The translations under genes and the position numbers were made by a program. The notes under the pieces were generated by a model that did no database searches, was not told the DNA's origin, and saw nothing but the letters and a program-made list of their open reading frames with translations. Below, in pieces: positions 51,740 through 61,364 of a stretch of DNA of 64,000 nucleotides (positions within the stretch are counted from its first letter, which is position 1; the number at the start of each line of letters is the position of its first letter). Source of the stretch: Gammaproteobacteria bacterium (GTDB lineage Bacteria; Pseudomonadota; Gammaproteobacteria; VBWC01); the NCBI GenBank assembly GCA_006218035.1, contig VBWC01000011.1, positions 62,001-126,000 of the forward strand, written 5' to 3'.

Positions 51740-52660
51740 ATGAAACTGCAACAACTGAGGTATATCCGTGAGGTTGCCCGTTGCGGCTTGAGCGTATCCG
51801 CCGCCGCCGCTGCGTTGCATACGGCTCAGCCGGGCGTGAGCAACCAGATACGTCTGCTGGAGGACGAACTCAACGTCCAGATCTTCGAGCGTAACGGCAA
51901 ACGTTTTGTCGGCGTCACGCAGCCGGGGCGCGCGATACTCGCCAAGGCCGAGCGGATATTGAGCGAGATCGATAATATCCGCCAGATCGGTTTCGAGTTC
52001 ACCGACGAGGCACAGGGCAATTTGTCGATCGCGACGACACATACGCAGGCACGTTATGCGCTGCCGCCGGTGATCAAGCGATTCACGGAGCAATATCCCA
52101 ACGTGCGGCTGAGTCTGCATCAAGGCAGCCCGACGCAGATTTCCGACATGGTGGTATCGGGCGTGGCGGACATCGCGATTGCGACCGAAGCGATCCATCT
52201 GTTCGAGGATTTGGTGATGCTGCCATGTTACGAGTGGAATCGCTGTGTGGTTACGACGCCCGGTCACCCGCTGCTCGACGAACAGCCGTTGACGCTGGAA
52301 GCGATCGCGAAGTATCCCGTCGTGACCTATGACTTTGCGTTTGCCGGCCGCTCGAAGATCAACCAGGCGTTCGAGGAACGTCACCTGAAACCCAACGTCG
52401 TGCTGACCGCGATCGATTCCGATGTGATCAAGACGTATGTGGAACTGGGGCTGGGCGTCGGGCTGCTGGCGTCGATGGCGTTTAATCCGCAGAAGGATAC
52501 CGGTCTGCGCGCGATCGACGCGGGTCATCTGTTTGAACCGAGCACGACGCGAATCGGTATACGCCGGGGCGGATTTTTACGTGGCTATATGTATGCGTTT
52601 ATCGAGCTGTTTGCGCCGCACCTGGATCGCAGGACGGTCGACGCCGCCACGCACACCTGA
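51740..52660 (+). CDS. cysB: LysR-family regulator CysB
   Basis: The 306-residue LysR-type regulator has an N-terminal helix-turn-helix (LHTAQPGVSNQIRLLEDELNVQIFER, about residues 30-55) and an inducer-binding domain with the CysB-typical THTQARYALP and HQGSPTQI, which bind O-acetylserine or sulfate analogues. It is divergent from the tauE-sulfite reductase operon, suggesting it regulates that operon and itself. It ends 14 nt from topA. Confidence 0.94.
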   Translation: MKLQQLRYIREVARCGLSVSAAAAALHTAQPGVSNQIRLLEDELNVQIFERNGKRFVGVTQPGRAILAKAERILSEIDNIRQIGFEFTDEAQGNLSIATTHTQARYALPPVIKRFTEQYPNVRLSLHQGSPTQISDMVVSGVADIAIATEAIHLFEDLVMLPCYEWNRCVVTTPGHPLLDEQPLTLEAIAKYPVVTYDFAFAGRSKINQAFEERHLKPNVVLTAIDSDVIKTYVELGLGVGLLASMAFNPQKDTGLRAIDAGHLFEPSTTRIGIRRGGFLRGYMYAFIELFAPHLDRRTVDAATHT

Positions 52661-52674
52661 TCGAAAACATCGCT

Positions 52675-54972
52675 TCAGCCGGTCTCGGATTCCTCTTCGG
52701 CATCATGCGGCACGGCGTAGCCGCATTCCTTTTGCGGGCAGACCTTTTCAGTGCCGCGGCGTTTGGTGGTTTTGATGGTCAGCATCGGCCAGCTGCATGA
52801 CGGACAGGCCTCATTGACCGGTTCGTTCCATACCGCATATTTGCATTTCGGATAGTTGGCACACGAGTAAAAGATCTTGCCGTTGCGCGATTTGCGTTTC
52901 AGCATGTTGCCCTTGTGGCACTCGGGGCACTCGACGCAGGTATCCGACGGCTTTTCCAGCGGCTCCATGTGATTGCAGTTCGGATAGGCGCTGCAACCGA
53001 TGAATTTTCCGTAACGGCCGTGGCGCACTACCAGCGGCGCGTTACATTTGGGACACGTGCGTCCCTCTACGACCTCGGCCTCTGGGGCATTGGAGTCGTC
53101 GCCCAGATTACGCGTGTAGTCACACTCCGGGAACGCAGAGCAACCGACGAACCGGCCCCGGCGGCCAAGCCGTATGGTCAGGGTCTTGCCGCACTTGGGA
53201 CACTGCTCGTCGAGCGCTTCCTGAGTCACGTCCTTGCGCTGGACGTTTTCCTCGGTGGTATCGACGAGCTTCTTGAACGGGGCCCAGAATTTCTTGAGCA
53301 GCGGCACCCATTCCTTTTCGCCACGCGATACCGCGTCTAGCTCGTCCTCAAGCCGTGCGGTGAAGTCATAGTCGACATAGTCGGAAAAATAGGCGGTCAG
53401 AAACTTGTTGACGACATAGCCGACGTCGGTGGGCTTGAAGCGCCGCTTGTCGAGCACCACGTACTCACGCGCGAGCAGGGTCGAGATGATCGATGCATAG
53501 GTGGATGGCCGGCCGATGCCATACTCTTCGAGCGTCTTGACCAGTGTCGCCTCCGAAAAGCGCGGCGGTGGCTCGGTGAAATGCTGCTCCGCACGGATCG
53601 CCTGTAACAGCACCTGCTGCCCGGTCTGCAGCGGTGGCAGCAGGTTTTCCTCCTCGCCGCCCTTGCTGTCATCGACGCCTTCCTGATACACGGCCATGAA
53701 GCCGGGGTCGGTGATGGTCGAGCCGGTGGCACGGAAAATATTGTCCTTGCCGGCGCCCAGGTTGACGCCGACCGTATCAATCGTTGCGTGGATCATCTGG
53801 CACGCTACTGTGCGCTTCCAGATCAGCTCATAAAGTCTGTGCTGATCCTTGGACAGATGGTCCTTGATGTCGTCGGGCTGACGCTCTATCGACGTCGGAC
53901 GGATCGCCTCATGGGCTTCCTGGGCGTTCTTGGATTTTGTCTTGTAGAGATTCGCTTCCTTTGGAAGATTGGTGTTGCCGTAGCGTTTCGCGATGTAGCT
54001 GCGGATTTCCTCGAGCGCTTCAGTCGCGAGATTCAGCGAATCGGTGCGCATATAGGTGATCAGACCTTCGGCGCCATTGCCGGTATCAATACCTTCATAA
54101 AGCTGCTGTGCGGTGCGCATCGTGCGCTGCGCATTGAAGCCGAGTTTGCGTGAGGCCTCTTGCTGCAGCGTGGAGGTCGTGAACGGTGGCGCCGGCTTGC
54201 GTTTGCGCTGTTTTTTCTCGATGTCCAGTACCGTCAGCTTGCCGCCGGCCGCCTTCAGCAGCGCATCTCTGGCCTGATGTGCATCATCGGTTGCGGTGAT
54301 GCTGAACTGGGCGATCTTCTCGCCACGGTACTGGCTGAGCTTCGCGACGAACGCGCTGTCTTTCTCCTGCGCGTCGGCCTCTATCGTCCAGTATTCACGC
54401 GGCTGGAATTTGGTTATTTCCAGCTCGCGCTCGACGATCATCCGCAACGCCGGGCTTTGCACGCGGCCAGCCGACAGCCCCGTGCGGATTTTTTTCCACA
54501 GCAGCGGCGACAGGTTGAAACCGACCAGATAATCCAGTGCGCGACGCGCCTGTTGGGCGTCGATCAAATCCACTGACAACTCGCGTGGATGCTCAATTGC
54601 CTCGCGGATCGCCCGCTCGGTGATCTCGTTGAACACGACGCGGTAGACCGTCTTTTTATTAAGGGCCTTCCGGTTCTTCAAAATCTCGTAAACATGCCAC
54701 GAGATCGCTTCTCCCTCGCGGTCAGGGTCGGTTGCCAGGTAAAGTACATCGGCGCTCTTCATCGCCTTGATGATCGCATCGACATGTTTCGCGTTTTTTT
54801 CGATCAACTGATACTTCATCGCGAAGTCATGTTCGGTATCAATGGCGCCTTCCTTGGGCACCAGATCGCGGACGTGGCCGTACGACGCCAGAACCTGGAA
54901 ATCATTGCCAAGATACTTCTTCAGCGTCTTGGTCTTGGCCGGCGATTCGACGATGACGAGATTCTTACTCAT
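52675..54972 (-). CDS. topA: DNA topoisomerase I
   Basis: The 765-residue type IA topoisomerase relaxes negative supercoils. The N-terminal Toprim segment is VIVESPAKTKTLKKYLG; the catalytic tyrosine is in GLITYMRTDS. Four C-terminal cysteine clusters (CPKCGKTLTI, CPKCNAPLVV, CVECPECHKG, CPSCSWPMLT) fit zinc ribbons. ATG 54972 is used. Smg and DprA genes lie upstream on the same strand. Confidence 0.98.
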   Translation of the reverse strand: MSKNLVIVESPAKTKTLKKYLGNDFQVLASYGHVRDLVPKEGAIDTEHDFAMKYQLIEKNAKHVDAIIKAMKSADVLYLATDPDREGEAISWHVYEILKNRKALNKKTVYRVVFNEITERAIREAIEHPRELSVDLIDAQQARRALDYLVGFNLSPLLWKKIRTGLSAGRVQSPALRMIVERELEITKFQPREYWTIEADAQEKDSAFVAKLSQYRGEKIAQFSITATDDAHQARDALLKAAGGKLTVLDIEKKQRKRKPAPPFTTSTLQQEASRKLGFNAQRTMRTAQQLYEGIDTGNGAEGLITYMRTDSLNLATEALEEIRSYIAKRYGNTNLPKEANLYKTKSKNAQEAHEAIRPTSIERQPDDIKDHLSKDQHRLYELIWKRTVACQMIHATIDTVGVNLGAGKDNIFRATGSTITDPGFMAVYQEGVDDSKGGEEENLLPPLQTGQQVLLQAIRAEQHFTEPPPRFSEATLVKTLEEYGIGRPSTYASIISTLLAREYVVLDKRRFKPTDVGYVVNKFLTAYFSDYVDYDFTARLEDELDAVSRGEKEWVPLLKKFWAPFKKLVDTTEENVQRKDVTQEALDEQCPKCGKTLTIRLGRRGRFVGCSAFPECDYTRNLGDDSNAPEAEVVEGRTCPKCNAPLVVRHGRYGKFIGCSAYPNCNHMEPLEKPSDTCVECPECHKGNMLKRKSRNGKIFYSCANYPKCKYAVWNEPVNEACPSCSWPMLTIKTTKRRGTEKVCPQKECGYAVPHDAEEESETG

Positions 54973-55012
54973 AAGAAGTCTACGAGTGGGTTTACCAACG
55001 GTTTACGAGCGG

Positions 55013-55492
55013 CTAGTGAATGCTGACGACGGACTCTTCGAAGAAGAGATCCTCCATCCAGGCGATGGCGGCTTCCTGGCCGGGCTGGTTGAACAGCACC
55101 ATCAGGACGATCCACTTGAGTTGGTCGAGACTGATCTCCAGCGATTCGAGGGCCATGACGCGATCGATAATAAGTTCACGGGTGGTGGTATCAACGATGC
55201 CGTTCTGTTCCAGGTAAAGCATGAAACCGCGGCATTCCAGATTGAGCTTGCGCATTTCGTGCAGCGTATAGATGCGGGTGGACTGGGCCGCAGGTTCCGG
55301 TTTTTTCAGAATACCGTCGTGCACGATCGACAGGCCTTCGAGCCAGTTGAAGGCCTTGGCGATCTCCGCGTGCGGGAAACCGGCCGCCGTCAACTCGACC
55401 TTGAGGGTCTCGCGGTCCGAGCCGATCTCGAGGTCGCCATCGATATAGTTCTGGAACAAATACATCAGTACATCTATGACGGTTTCTTTCAT
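55013..55492 (-). CDS. smg: DUF494/Smg family protein
   Basis: The 159-residue protein is the Smg family (DUF494), with KETVIDVLMYLFQNYIDGD and the C-terminal LDQLKWIVLMVLFNQPGQEAAIAWMEDLF. Function is not known. ATG 55492 is chosen, one nucleotide after the dprA stop. The dprA-smg-topA order is conserved. Confidence 0.94.
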   Translation of the reverse strand: MKETVIDVLMYLFQNYIDGDLEIGSDRETLKVELTAAGFPHAEIAKAFNWLEGLSIVHDGILKKPEPAAQSTRIYTLHEMRKLNLECRGFMLYLEQNGIVDTTTRELIIDRVMALESLEISLDQLKWIVLMVLFNQPGQEAAIAWMEDLFFEESVVSIH

Positions 55493-55493
55493 C

Positions 55494-56660
55494 TCACCTG
55501 CTCTTATGCACGCGACAATATCTGCCGCCTGCCGCGGATGATACCTGACCCAGCAATTCCAATGCCACCAGCGAGGCCGAAACGATTTCCGGCGCCATGC
55601 CGCTCTTTGCCACCAGTGTATCGATGGACAAGGCCTCAAAACCCAAGTGTTTCAACACTATATTTTCCGGGCCAGAAAATTCCGGCGTGGGTTCAACCAC
55701 GTCCTGCCGCGGCAGATTCGCTGCCGCCACGCCCGCGAGCGGCCCCAGTTCCTCGAGGACATCGCCCGCGTTTTCAACGAGTTTCGCGCCCTGGCGTATC
55801 AGCAGATGGCAGCCCTTGGCGAGCGGATTGTGGATCGAACCCGGAATCGCGAACACTTCGCGTCCCTGCTCGGCGGCCAGACGTGCGGTCACCAGCGAAC
55901 CGCTGGATATGCCGGCTTCAATGACCAGTGTGCCGAGGCTCAACCCGCTAATTAGACGGTTACGGCGCGGAAAGTTCTCCGGGCGTGGCGCCGTGCCGAG
56001 TCTGAATTCGGATACCAGCGCGCCGTTATTGGCAATCTGGTGGGCCAAATCCCGGTGACGAGCAGGGTAGACGCGGTCGAGACCGGTACCCATCACCGCG
56101 ATCGTCATCCCGCCGCCGGCAAGCGCGCCGCGGTGACTGGCGGCATCCACCCCCAACGCGAGGCCGCTGCAGATCGCGAGACCGGCACCTGCCAGAAAGC
56201 GCGCGAAATCGTGCGCGGTGTCGACGCCGCCCGGTGTCGGGTTACGGCTGCCGACGATGGCGAGTTGCAGCGCGCTGAGTGCAGCGGGATTGCCGTGCAG
56301 GTAAAGCAGCGGTGGCGGATCGGCAATCTCGCGCAGCAGCGCCGGGTAGCGTGGATCACGAAACGTGATGACATGGTTGTCCGGTTGCCGGGCCCAGGCG
56401 AGTTCCGCGTCGACCGCCTGCCAGTCGGGGGCGGCCAGGTAGTCCAGTGTCTGGCGCCGCCAGCGGCCCGTGGAAAATGCACCGGCGCCGGACTCGAATG
56501 CTGCCTGAGGGCTGCCGAATTGCTGCAGCAACTGATGGAATGCCGCCACGCCGACGCCGGGCGCGTGATGCAGCGCGAGCCAGTAGCGTAGATCGCCGGG
56601 GGCGGTTGGCGATATCTGGCGTTCGTTTCGGGCTGTCTGTTGACCGGCGGGGTCAGTCAA
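55494..56660 (-). CDS. dprA: DNA processing protein DprA
   Basis: The 388-residue single-stranded-DNA-binding protein protects incoming DNA and loads RecA. It has the Rossmann-like core: IVGSRNPTPGG, SGLALGVDAASHRGAL and VMGTGLDRVYPARH. A C-terminal winged helix follows. It starts at TTG 56660 behind an AAGGAA site. It is followed by smg. Confidence 0.95.
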   Translation of the reverse strand: MTDPAGQQTARNERQISPTAPGDLRYWLALHHAPGVGVAAFHQLLQQFGSPQAAFESGAGAFSTGRWRRQTLDYLAAPDWQAVDAELAWARQPDNHVITFRDPRYPALLREIADPPPLLYLHGNPAALSALQLAIVGSRNPTPGGVDTAHDFARFLAGAGLAICSGLALGVDAASHRGALAGGGMTIAVMGTGLDRVYPARHRDLAHQIANNGALVSEFRLGTAPRPENFPRRNRLISGLSLGTLVIEAGISSGSLVTARLAAEQGREVFAIPGSIHNPLAKGCHLLIRQGAKLVENAGDVLEELGPLAGVAAANLPRQDVVEPTPEFSGPENIVLKHLGFEALSIDTLVAKSGMAPEIVSASLVALELLGQVSSAAGGRYCRVHKSR

Positions 56661-56702
56661 CCTGGGGTTCCTTGCGTGGCCAAGGCTGATCGATGGCGGC
56701 GT

Positions 56703-57737
56703 TCAGGGATTTTTAACCGCGTCGTTCAGCCGGATATCGTACGCGGCCTCCATCACCAACGCGTAGCTGACGCGCTCAAAGGTACGGAACACCATTAACT
56801 CACCGGCACGCCGTTCCGGCAACGTCACCTGTTTGCCGCCGGAAACCACGTCCCGGATAGTATCGCCCTTCTGGAAAATCGCCAGCACATGACCACTTTC
56901 GAGGCCATCGTTGGCGCCGAGATCGATTACGACAACCTGATACCGTCCGACGCGAGACACGGCGTCACGTACCGCAATGATGTTGCCGTTGACAATGCGG
57001 CCCGGCGCGCGCGGCATGAAATAGGCCTCGAACGGCTTGGCATCGACCTGAACCAGACGGTCGCCGATCAGTACCTCGCGCTTTGCATCCACGATCTGCA
57101 GGGTCGCCGGATCGCCGAACGCCTCGACCACGGCATCACCCGCGTGGATCGCCTCGTAGCCGAGTACTTCCTTTTTGCCCGGTTGACGCAACGCTTCGCC
57201 GATGTGCACGATGCTGTAACGGCTGCCGGCCGCCTCATTGAGGCCGCGCACATAGATCTTGTTGGAGGTGCCGCTGATCAACCGGCTTTCTTCGCCGGCG
57301 ACGACGTACGGGGCCTTTTCATATTCCGTCTTGGACAACACCTGTGGCTGTTCAAGAAACGGCTTGATGAGTCCCGGCGTGATGGTCGGAATCGCCTGGG
57401 CGATATCTTCCGTTCTGATCTGTGGTGACAGCTTGACCGTCGTCGCCTGGCCGCGCTCGACGGATAACACCGGTGTGCCGTCTTCACGGAAACTCAGCGC
57501 GATAACGTCACCGGGATAGATCAGATGGGGATTGGCGATTTCGGGGTTGATATGCCAGATTTCCGGCCACAGCCATGGCTCGCGCAAAAAACGCCCCGCA
57601 ATATCCCACAGCGTGTCGCCCGCGACGACGACGTAACGATCCGGATGATCAGGATTGAGTTTCACCGTATCGGCGAACGCAATACCGGCGAAGATCACGC
57701 CGAATAACAGGCTCAATAATGTTCTTTTTGTTAACAT
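56703..57737 (-). CDS. LysM peptidoglycan-binding protein
   Basis: The 344-residue precursor has a signal peptide (LLSLLFGVIFAGIAFA) and one LysM domain (VVVAGDTLWDIAGRFLREPWLWPEIWHIN, about residues 35-63). The remaining region is beta-rich, without a known catalytic motif. It is encoded between dprA and def, the usual location for this family. It probably binds murein in the periplasm. Confidence 0.92.
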   Translation of the reverse strand: MLTKRTLLSLLFGVIFAGIAFADTVKLNPDHPDRYVVVAGDTLWDIAGRFLREPWLWPEIWHINPEIANPHLIYPGDVIALSFREDGTPVLSVERGQATTVKLSPQIRTEDIAQAIPTITPGLIKPFLEQPQVLSKTEYEKAPYVVAGEESRLISGTSNKIYVRGLNEAAGSRYSIVHIGEALRQPGKKEVLGYEAIHAGDAVVEAFGDPATLQIVDAKREVLIGDRLVQVDAKPFEAYFMPRAPGRIVNGNIIAVRDAVSRVGRYQVVVIDLGANDGLESGHVLAIFQKGDTIRDVVSGGKQVTLPERRAGELMVFRTFERVSYALVMEAAYDIRLNDAVKNP

Positions 57738-57873
57738 GGCCGCTCCCCAAGGTCACGTGTGCGCGAGTTTAGCCAAATTGCCGTCCTGGCTCCAGCCGTC
57801 TGGTGCAGGACGCCGGTAATCATTAATATCATGCTATCAGTCCATGCGCTATATATTAGGTGAAACGGGTCAC

Positions 57874-58377
57874 ATGTCGATACTTCACGTCTTGCATTAT
57901 CCGGATCCGCAGTTGCGGATAATCGCCGAGCCTGTTCCGGAGGTCTCCCGGGACATCCGTACGCTGATCGACGACATGCTGGAAACGATGTATGACGCGC
58001 CTGGCGTCGGGCTTGCCGCCCCGCAGGTCGACGTCGCCAAACGGGTTATCGTGGTCGATATTACGGACGATAAGAGCAAACCTTTAGCGCTGGTCAATCC
58101 GGAAATCGTGCAGCGGCAGGGCACAGTGCAGATGGAAGAGGGCTGCCTGTCGGTGCCGGGAATCTACGAACCGGTCGAGCGCGCCGAGTGGATCAAGGTG
58201 CGGGCGCTGGATCGCGGCGGCCATGTACTGGACATCGAGACCGGCGGCGTGCTGGCGGTGTGTATTCAGCACGAAATCGATCATCTGGATGGCAAATTGT
58301 TCGTCGACTATCTGTCGGAACTCAAGCGCGGGCGGATACGCAAGAAGATGGAAAAACTGCGGCGTCAAACGATGTGA
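57874..58377 (+). CDS. def: Peptide deformylase
   Basis: The 167-residue metalloenzyme removes the formyl group from new polypeptides. The three motifs [17 protein letters not shown] and [10 protein letters not shown] are complete. The start ATG 57874 is preferred to 57844. It is divergent from the LysM gene and followed by fmt after 90 nt. Confidence 0.98.
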   Translation: MSILHVLHYPDPQLRIIAEPVPEVSRDIRTLIDDMLETMYDAPGVGLAAPQVDVAKRVIVVDITDDKSKPLALVNPEIVQRQGTVQMEEGCLSVPGIYEPVERAEWIKVRALDRGGHVLDIETGGVLAVCIQHEIDHLDGKLFVDYLSELKRGRIRKKMEKLRRQTM

Positions 58378-58467
58378 GCGGTGCGGGCGATATTTCCTCG
58401 CGGGTCAGCCGGACGGGCTGAGCGGAATGACAGCGACGCGGACCGCGATGCGGTGGTATGGAACGCC

Positions 58468-59415
58468 ATGAAGGTGATTTTCGCCGGCACCCCGGAATTT
58501 GCCGCAACCGTTCTAAAGAGTCTGTTGTCTTCATCGCATCACGTGTGTGCGGTGCTGACGCAGCCCGACCGGCCGGCCGGCCGGGGCCGCAAGCTGGCGC
58601 CGTCGCCGGTCAAGCAACTGGCGGCTGTCGGGCGTATCCCGGTTTTGCAACCGGACACGCTAAGGAGCCCGCAAATTCAGCAAACCTTGCGCGAACTGAC
58701 GGCGGATATCATGGTGGTGGTCGCCTACGGGCTGATATTACCGGCGGCCGTGCTGGACATACCGCGCCACGGTTGCATCAACGTCCACGCCTCGTTGTTG
58801 CCGCGCTGGCGCGGTGCGGCGCCGATCCAGCACGCGATTCTGTCCGGTGACGCGATGGCCGGCGTGACGATCATGCAGATGGACAAAGGCCTGGATACCG
58901 GCGACGTGCTGGTCAGCGCGGCCTGTCCGGTGCTGCCGGACGATACCGCGCAAACCCTGCATGACCGGCTGGCGCTGGTTGGCGGCGATGTTCTGTTGCA
59001 GGCAATGACCGACATCGAGCACGGTTGCGCTAACGCCATGCCGCAGCCGGAGGACGGTGTTTGCTATGCCCCGAAAATCATCAAATCGGACGCGATGCTG
59101 GACTGGACCGTCGCCGCGGCGGATCTTGAGCGCCGGGTCCGCGCGTATAACCCGTGGCCGGTCGCGTACACCCGCGCGGGCGACGTAATCTTGCGCGTGT
59201 GGCAGGCGGTGGCGATAGAGTGCGAGCTCGCCGCGCCGCCCGGTACCGTGACCGGGCTGACGCGGGACGGCATCGATGTCGCCACCGGCCACGGTATGCT
59301 GAGAATAGCGGAGCTCCAGCTGCCGGGCGGCAAGCGCATGCCGGTCGCCGATTTCCTGAACGCGAACCGCGATCGCATCCGGCCTGGCATGCGTCTGGCG
59401 CCGTCGTCCCCATAG
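58468..59415 (+). CDS. fmt: Methionyl-tRNA formyltransferase
   Basis: The 315-residue enzyme formylates initiator Met-tRNA. The start KVIFAGTPEFAATVL, the folate-binding NVHASLLPRWRGAAPIQHAI and the C-terminal OB-like domain are normal. ATG 58468 is chosen; the frame opening at 58381 has unlikely upstream residues. It sits between def and rsmB. Confidence 0.97.
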   Translation: MKVIFAGTPEFAATVLKSLLSSSHHVCAVLTQPDRPAGRGRKLAPSPVKQLAAVGRIPVLQPDTLRSPQIQQTLRELTADIMVVVAYGLILPAAVLDIPRHGCINVHASLLPRWRGAAPIQHAILSGDAMAGVTIMQMDKGLDTGDVLVSAACPVLPDDTAQTLHDRLALVGGDVLLQAMTDIEHGCANAMPQPEDGVCYAPKIIKSDAMLDWTVAAADLERRVRAYNPWPVAYTRAGDVILRVWQAVAIECELAAPPGTVTGLTRDGIDVATGHGMLRIAELQLPGGKRMPVADFLNANRDRIRPGMRLAPSSP

Positions 59416-59450
59416 CGGGACGATGCAGTTCTTCCGGCGCATAGAAACCG

Positions 59451-60749
59451 ATGGATGCCCGCACCCTTGCCGCCACCGTACTGACCGACGTTATCGCCGC
59501 GCGCCGCAGTCTCGGCACGACACTGACCGCGCGCCTGGAGCTGGCGGCATCGCCGCGTGACCGCGCGCTGGTGCAGGAACTTTGTTACGGCGTGATGCGC
59601 TGGCACCTGCGGCTCGCCGCCGTGATCGGTCGTTTGCTGGACCGTCCGCTCAAACCGGGCAACGATGACATTCATTGCCTGCTGTTACTCGGTCTCTACC
59701 AGTTGATCTATATGCGCGTGCCGCCGCACGCGGCCATTTCGGCAACGGTGGATTCCTGCAAACATCTGAAGAAGTCCTGGGCGACCGGTCTGGTCAACGG
59801 GTCGTTGCGTGCGTTCCAGCGCAACGCGGCGGCGCTGCTCGCGGAGGTCGACCGTGATATAACCGCGCGCACCGCGCATCCGGCGTGGTTGCTCGATCGT
59901 CTGCAACAGGCGTGGCCGGACGACTGGCAGGCGTTGCTGGATGCCAACAACCGGCACGCGCCGATGACGCTGCGCGTCAACCGCTGCCGGATCAGCCGCG
60001 ACGATTATCTCGCGTGTTTGCGGCAGGCCGGATACGAGGCGCGGGCCGTCGTTCACGGCAGCACCGGTGTCATTCTTGAGAAACCCGTTGATGTCGCCAG
60101 GCTGCCCGGCTTTGGCGATGGCCTGGTATCGGTGCAGGACGCCGCCGCCCAGCTCGCCGCGCCGCTGCTGGCGGTGCGAGCCGGCCAGCGTGTGCTGGAC
60201 GCCTGCGCGGCGCCCGGCGGCAAGACCGCGCATCTGCTGGAGGCGCAACCGGGGTTGACGGAGCTGGTGGCCGTCGACAACGACGCCGACCGCGCAACGC
60301 GCATCGACGACAACCTGCGCCGGCTCGGTTTGCATGCACGTATCGTTGTTGCCGATGCCGCGCAGCCCGATGCCTGGTGGGATGGCCGGCCGTTCGACCG
60401 GATACTGCTCGATGCGCCGTGTTCGGCGACCGGCGTGATACGCCGCCATCCGGACATCAAATACCTGCGGCGACCGGCGGATATCAACGCCGTCCGTGAC
60501 GAACAGCAACGCCTGCTGGAATCCCTGTGGCCCTTGCTGGGCTCCGGGGGTATGCTGTTGTACGCGACTTGCTCGGTGCTTCCCGAGGAAAACGTCGCCC
60601 AGACAGCATGGTTTCTGCGCACTCACGGCGATGCCGTTGAGCGGCCGCTCGATGTTTCCTGGGGACATGCATGTGATGCAGGGCGCCAGATCCTGCCGGG
60701 GGAAGACGATATGGACGGATTCTATTATGCATGCCTGCAAAAGGCCTGA
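59451..60749 (+). CDS. rsmB: 16S rRNA m5C967 methyltransferase
   Basis: The 432-residue protein has an N-terminal NusB-like domain (residues about 5-130) and a SAM-dependent methyltransferase domain with LDACAAPGGKTAHLLE, ILLDAPCSATGVIRRHPDIK and LLYATCSVLPEENVAQTAWFL (the two catalytic cysteines). It modifies 16S rRNA at C967. It follows fmt in the usual order. Confidence 0.97.
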   Translation: MDARTLAATVLTDVIAARRSLGTTLTARLELAASPRDRALVQELCYGVMRWHLRLAAVIGRLLDRPLKPGNDDIHCLLLLGLYQLIYMRVPPHAAISATVDSCKHLKKSWATGLVNGSLRAFQRNAAALLAEVDRDITARTAHPAWLLDRLQQAWPDDWQALLDANNRHAPMTLRVNRCRISRDDYLACLRQAGYEARAVVHGSTGVILEKPVDVARLPGFGDGLVSVQDAAAQLAAPLLAVRAGQRVLDACAAPGGKTAHLLEAQPGLTELVAVDNDADRATRIDDNLRRLGLHARIVVADAAQPDAWWDGRPFDRILLDAPCSATGVIRRHPDIKYLRRPADINAVRDEQQRLLESLWPLLGSGGMLLYATCSVLPEENVAQTAWFLRTHGDAVERPLDVSWGHACDAGRQILPGEDDMDGFYYACLQKA

Positions 60750-60788
60750 TTAAGCGACTACCCGCGTGGCGTCCGCGCCTGACACGAT

Positions 60789-61364
60789 ATGCAGCGACTG
60801 CGTCATAACCTTCGATGGATGTTGCTACTCGGCGGCCTGCTGCCGCTGGCCGTCATGCCCGGTTTCGCCGGCGCGGCCGATTTCAAGATCAAGCACGCCG
60901 AAACGACGCTGGTGGACTCGGTCTACTGGCTCGACGCGACGATAGATTACGCTCTGAGCGAGCAGGCACTGGAGGCGCTCGATAACGGTGTGCCGTTGAC
61001 GTTCTTGCTGGAAATCGATGTCATGCGTATCCGCGATTACGTCTGGGACGAGGATGTCGCCAGCCTGCAGCAGCGCTACCAGCTGCAATACCACGCACTG
61101 ACCGACCAATATCTGGTCAAGAACCTCAACAGCGGCGCCCAGCACGCGCTGCCGACGCTGGGTATCGCCCTGTCGGTGCTGGGGGCCGTCCTCGATCTGC
61201 CGATACTCGATCGAAAATTGCTGGTACCGGGCGAGCGTTATATGGTGAGCATGGGCGTCTCGCTGGATATCGAGGCACTGCCGGTGCCGATGCGCGTCAT
61301 CGCCTACTTCAGTTCTGACTGGCGTCTCGCCAGCGCAAGGTATACATGGCCGCTCCCATTTTAA
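60789..61364 (+). CDS. DUF4390 family exported protein
   Basis: The 191-residue protein has a signal peptide (MLLLGGLLPLAVMPGFAGAADF, about residues 14-35) and a DUF4390 domain with YWLDATIDYALSEQALEALDNGVPL. It is encoded between rsmB and ntrY in many Gammaproteobacteria. Function is unknown. It overlaps ntrY by 19 nt. Confidence 0.9.
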   Translation: MQRLRHNLRWMLLLGGLLPLAVMPGFAGAADFKIKHAETTLVDSVYWLDATIDYALSEQALEALDNGVPLTFLLEIDVMRIRDYVWDEDVASLQQRYQLQYHALTDQYLVKNLNSGAQHALPTLGIALSVLGAVLDLPILDRKLLVPGERYMVSMGVSLDIEALPVPMRVIAYFSSDWRLASARYTWPLPF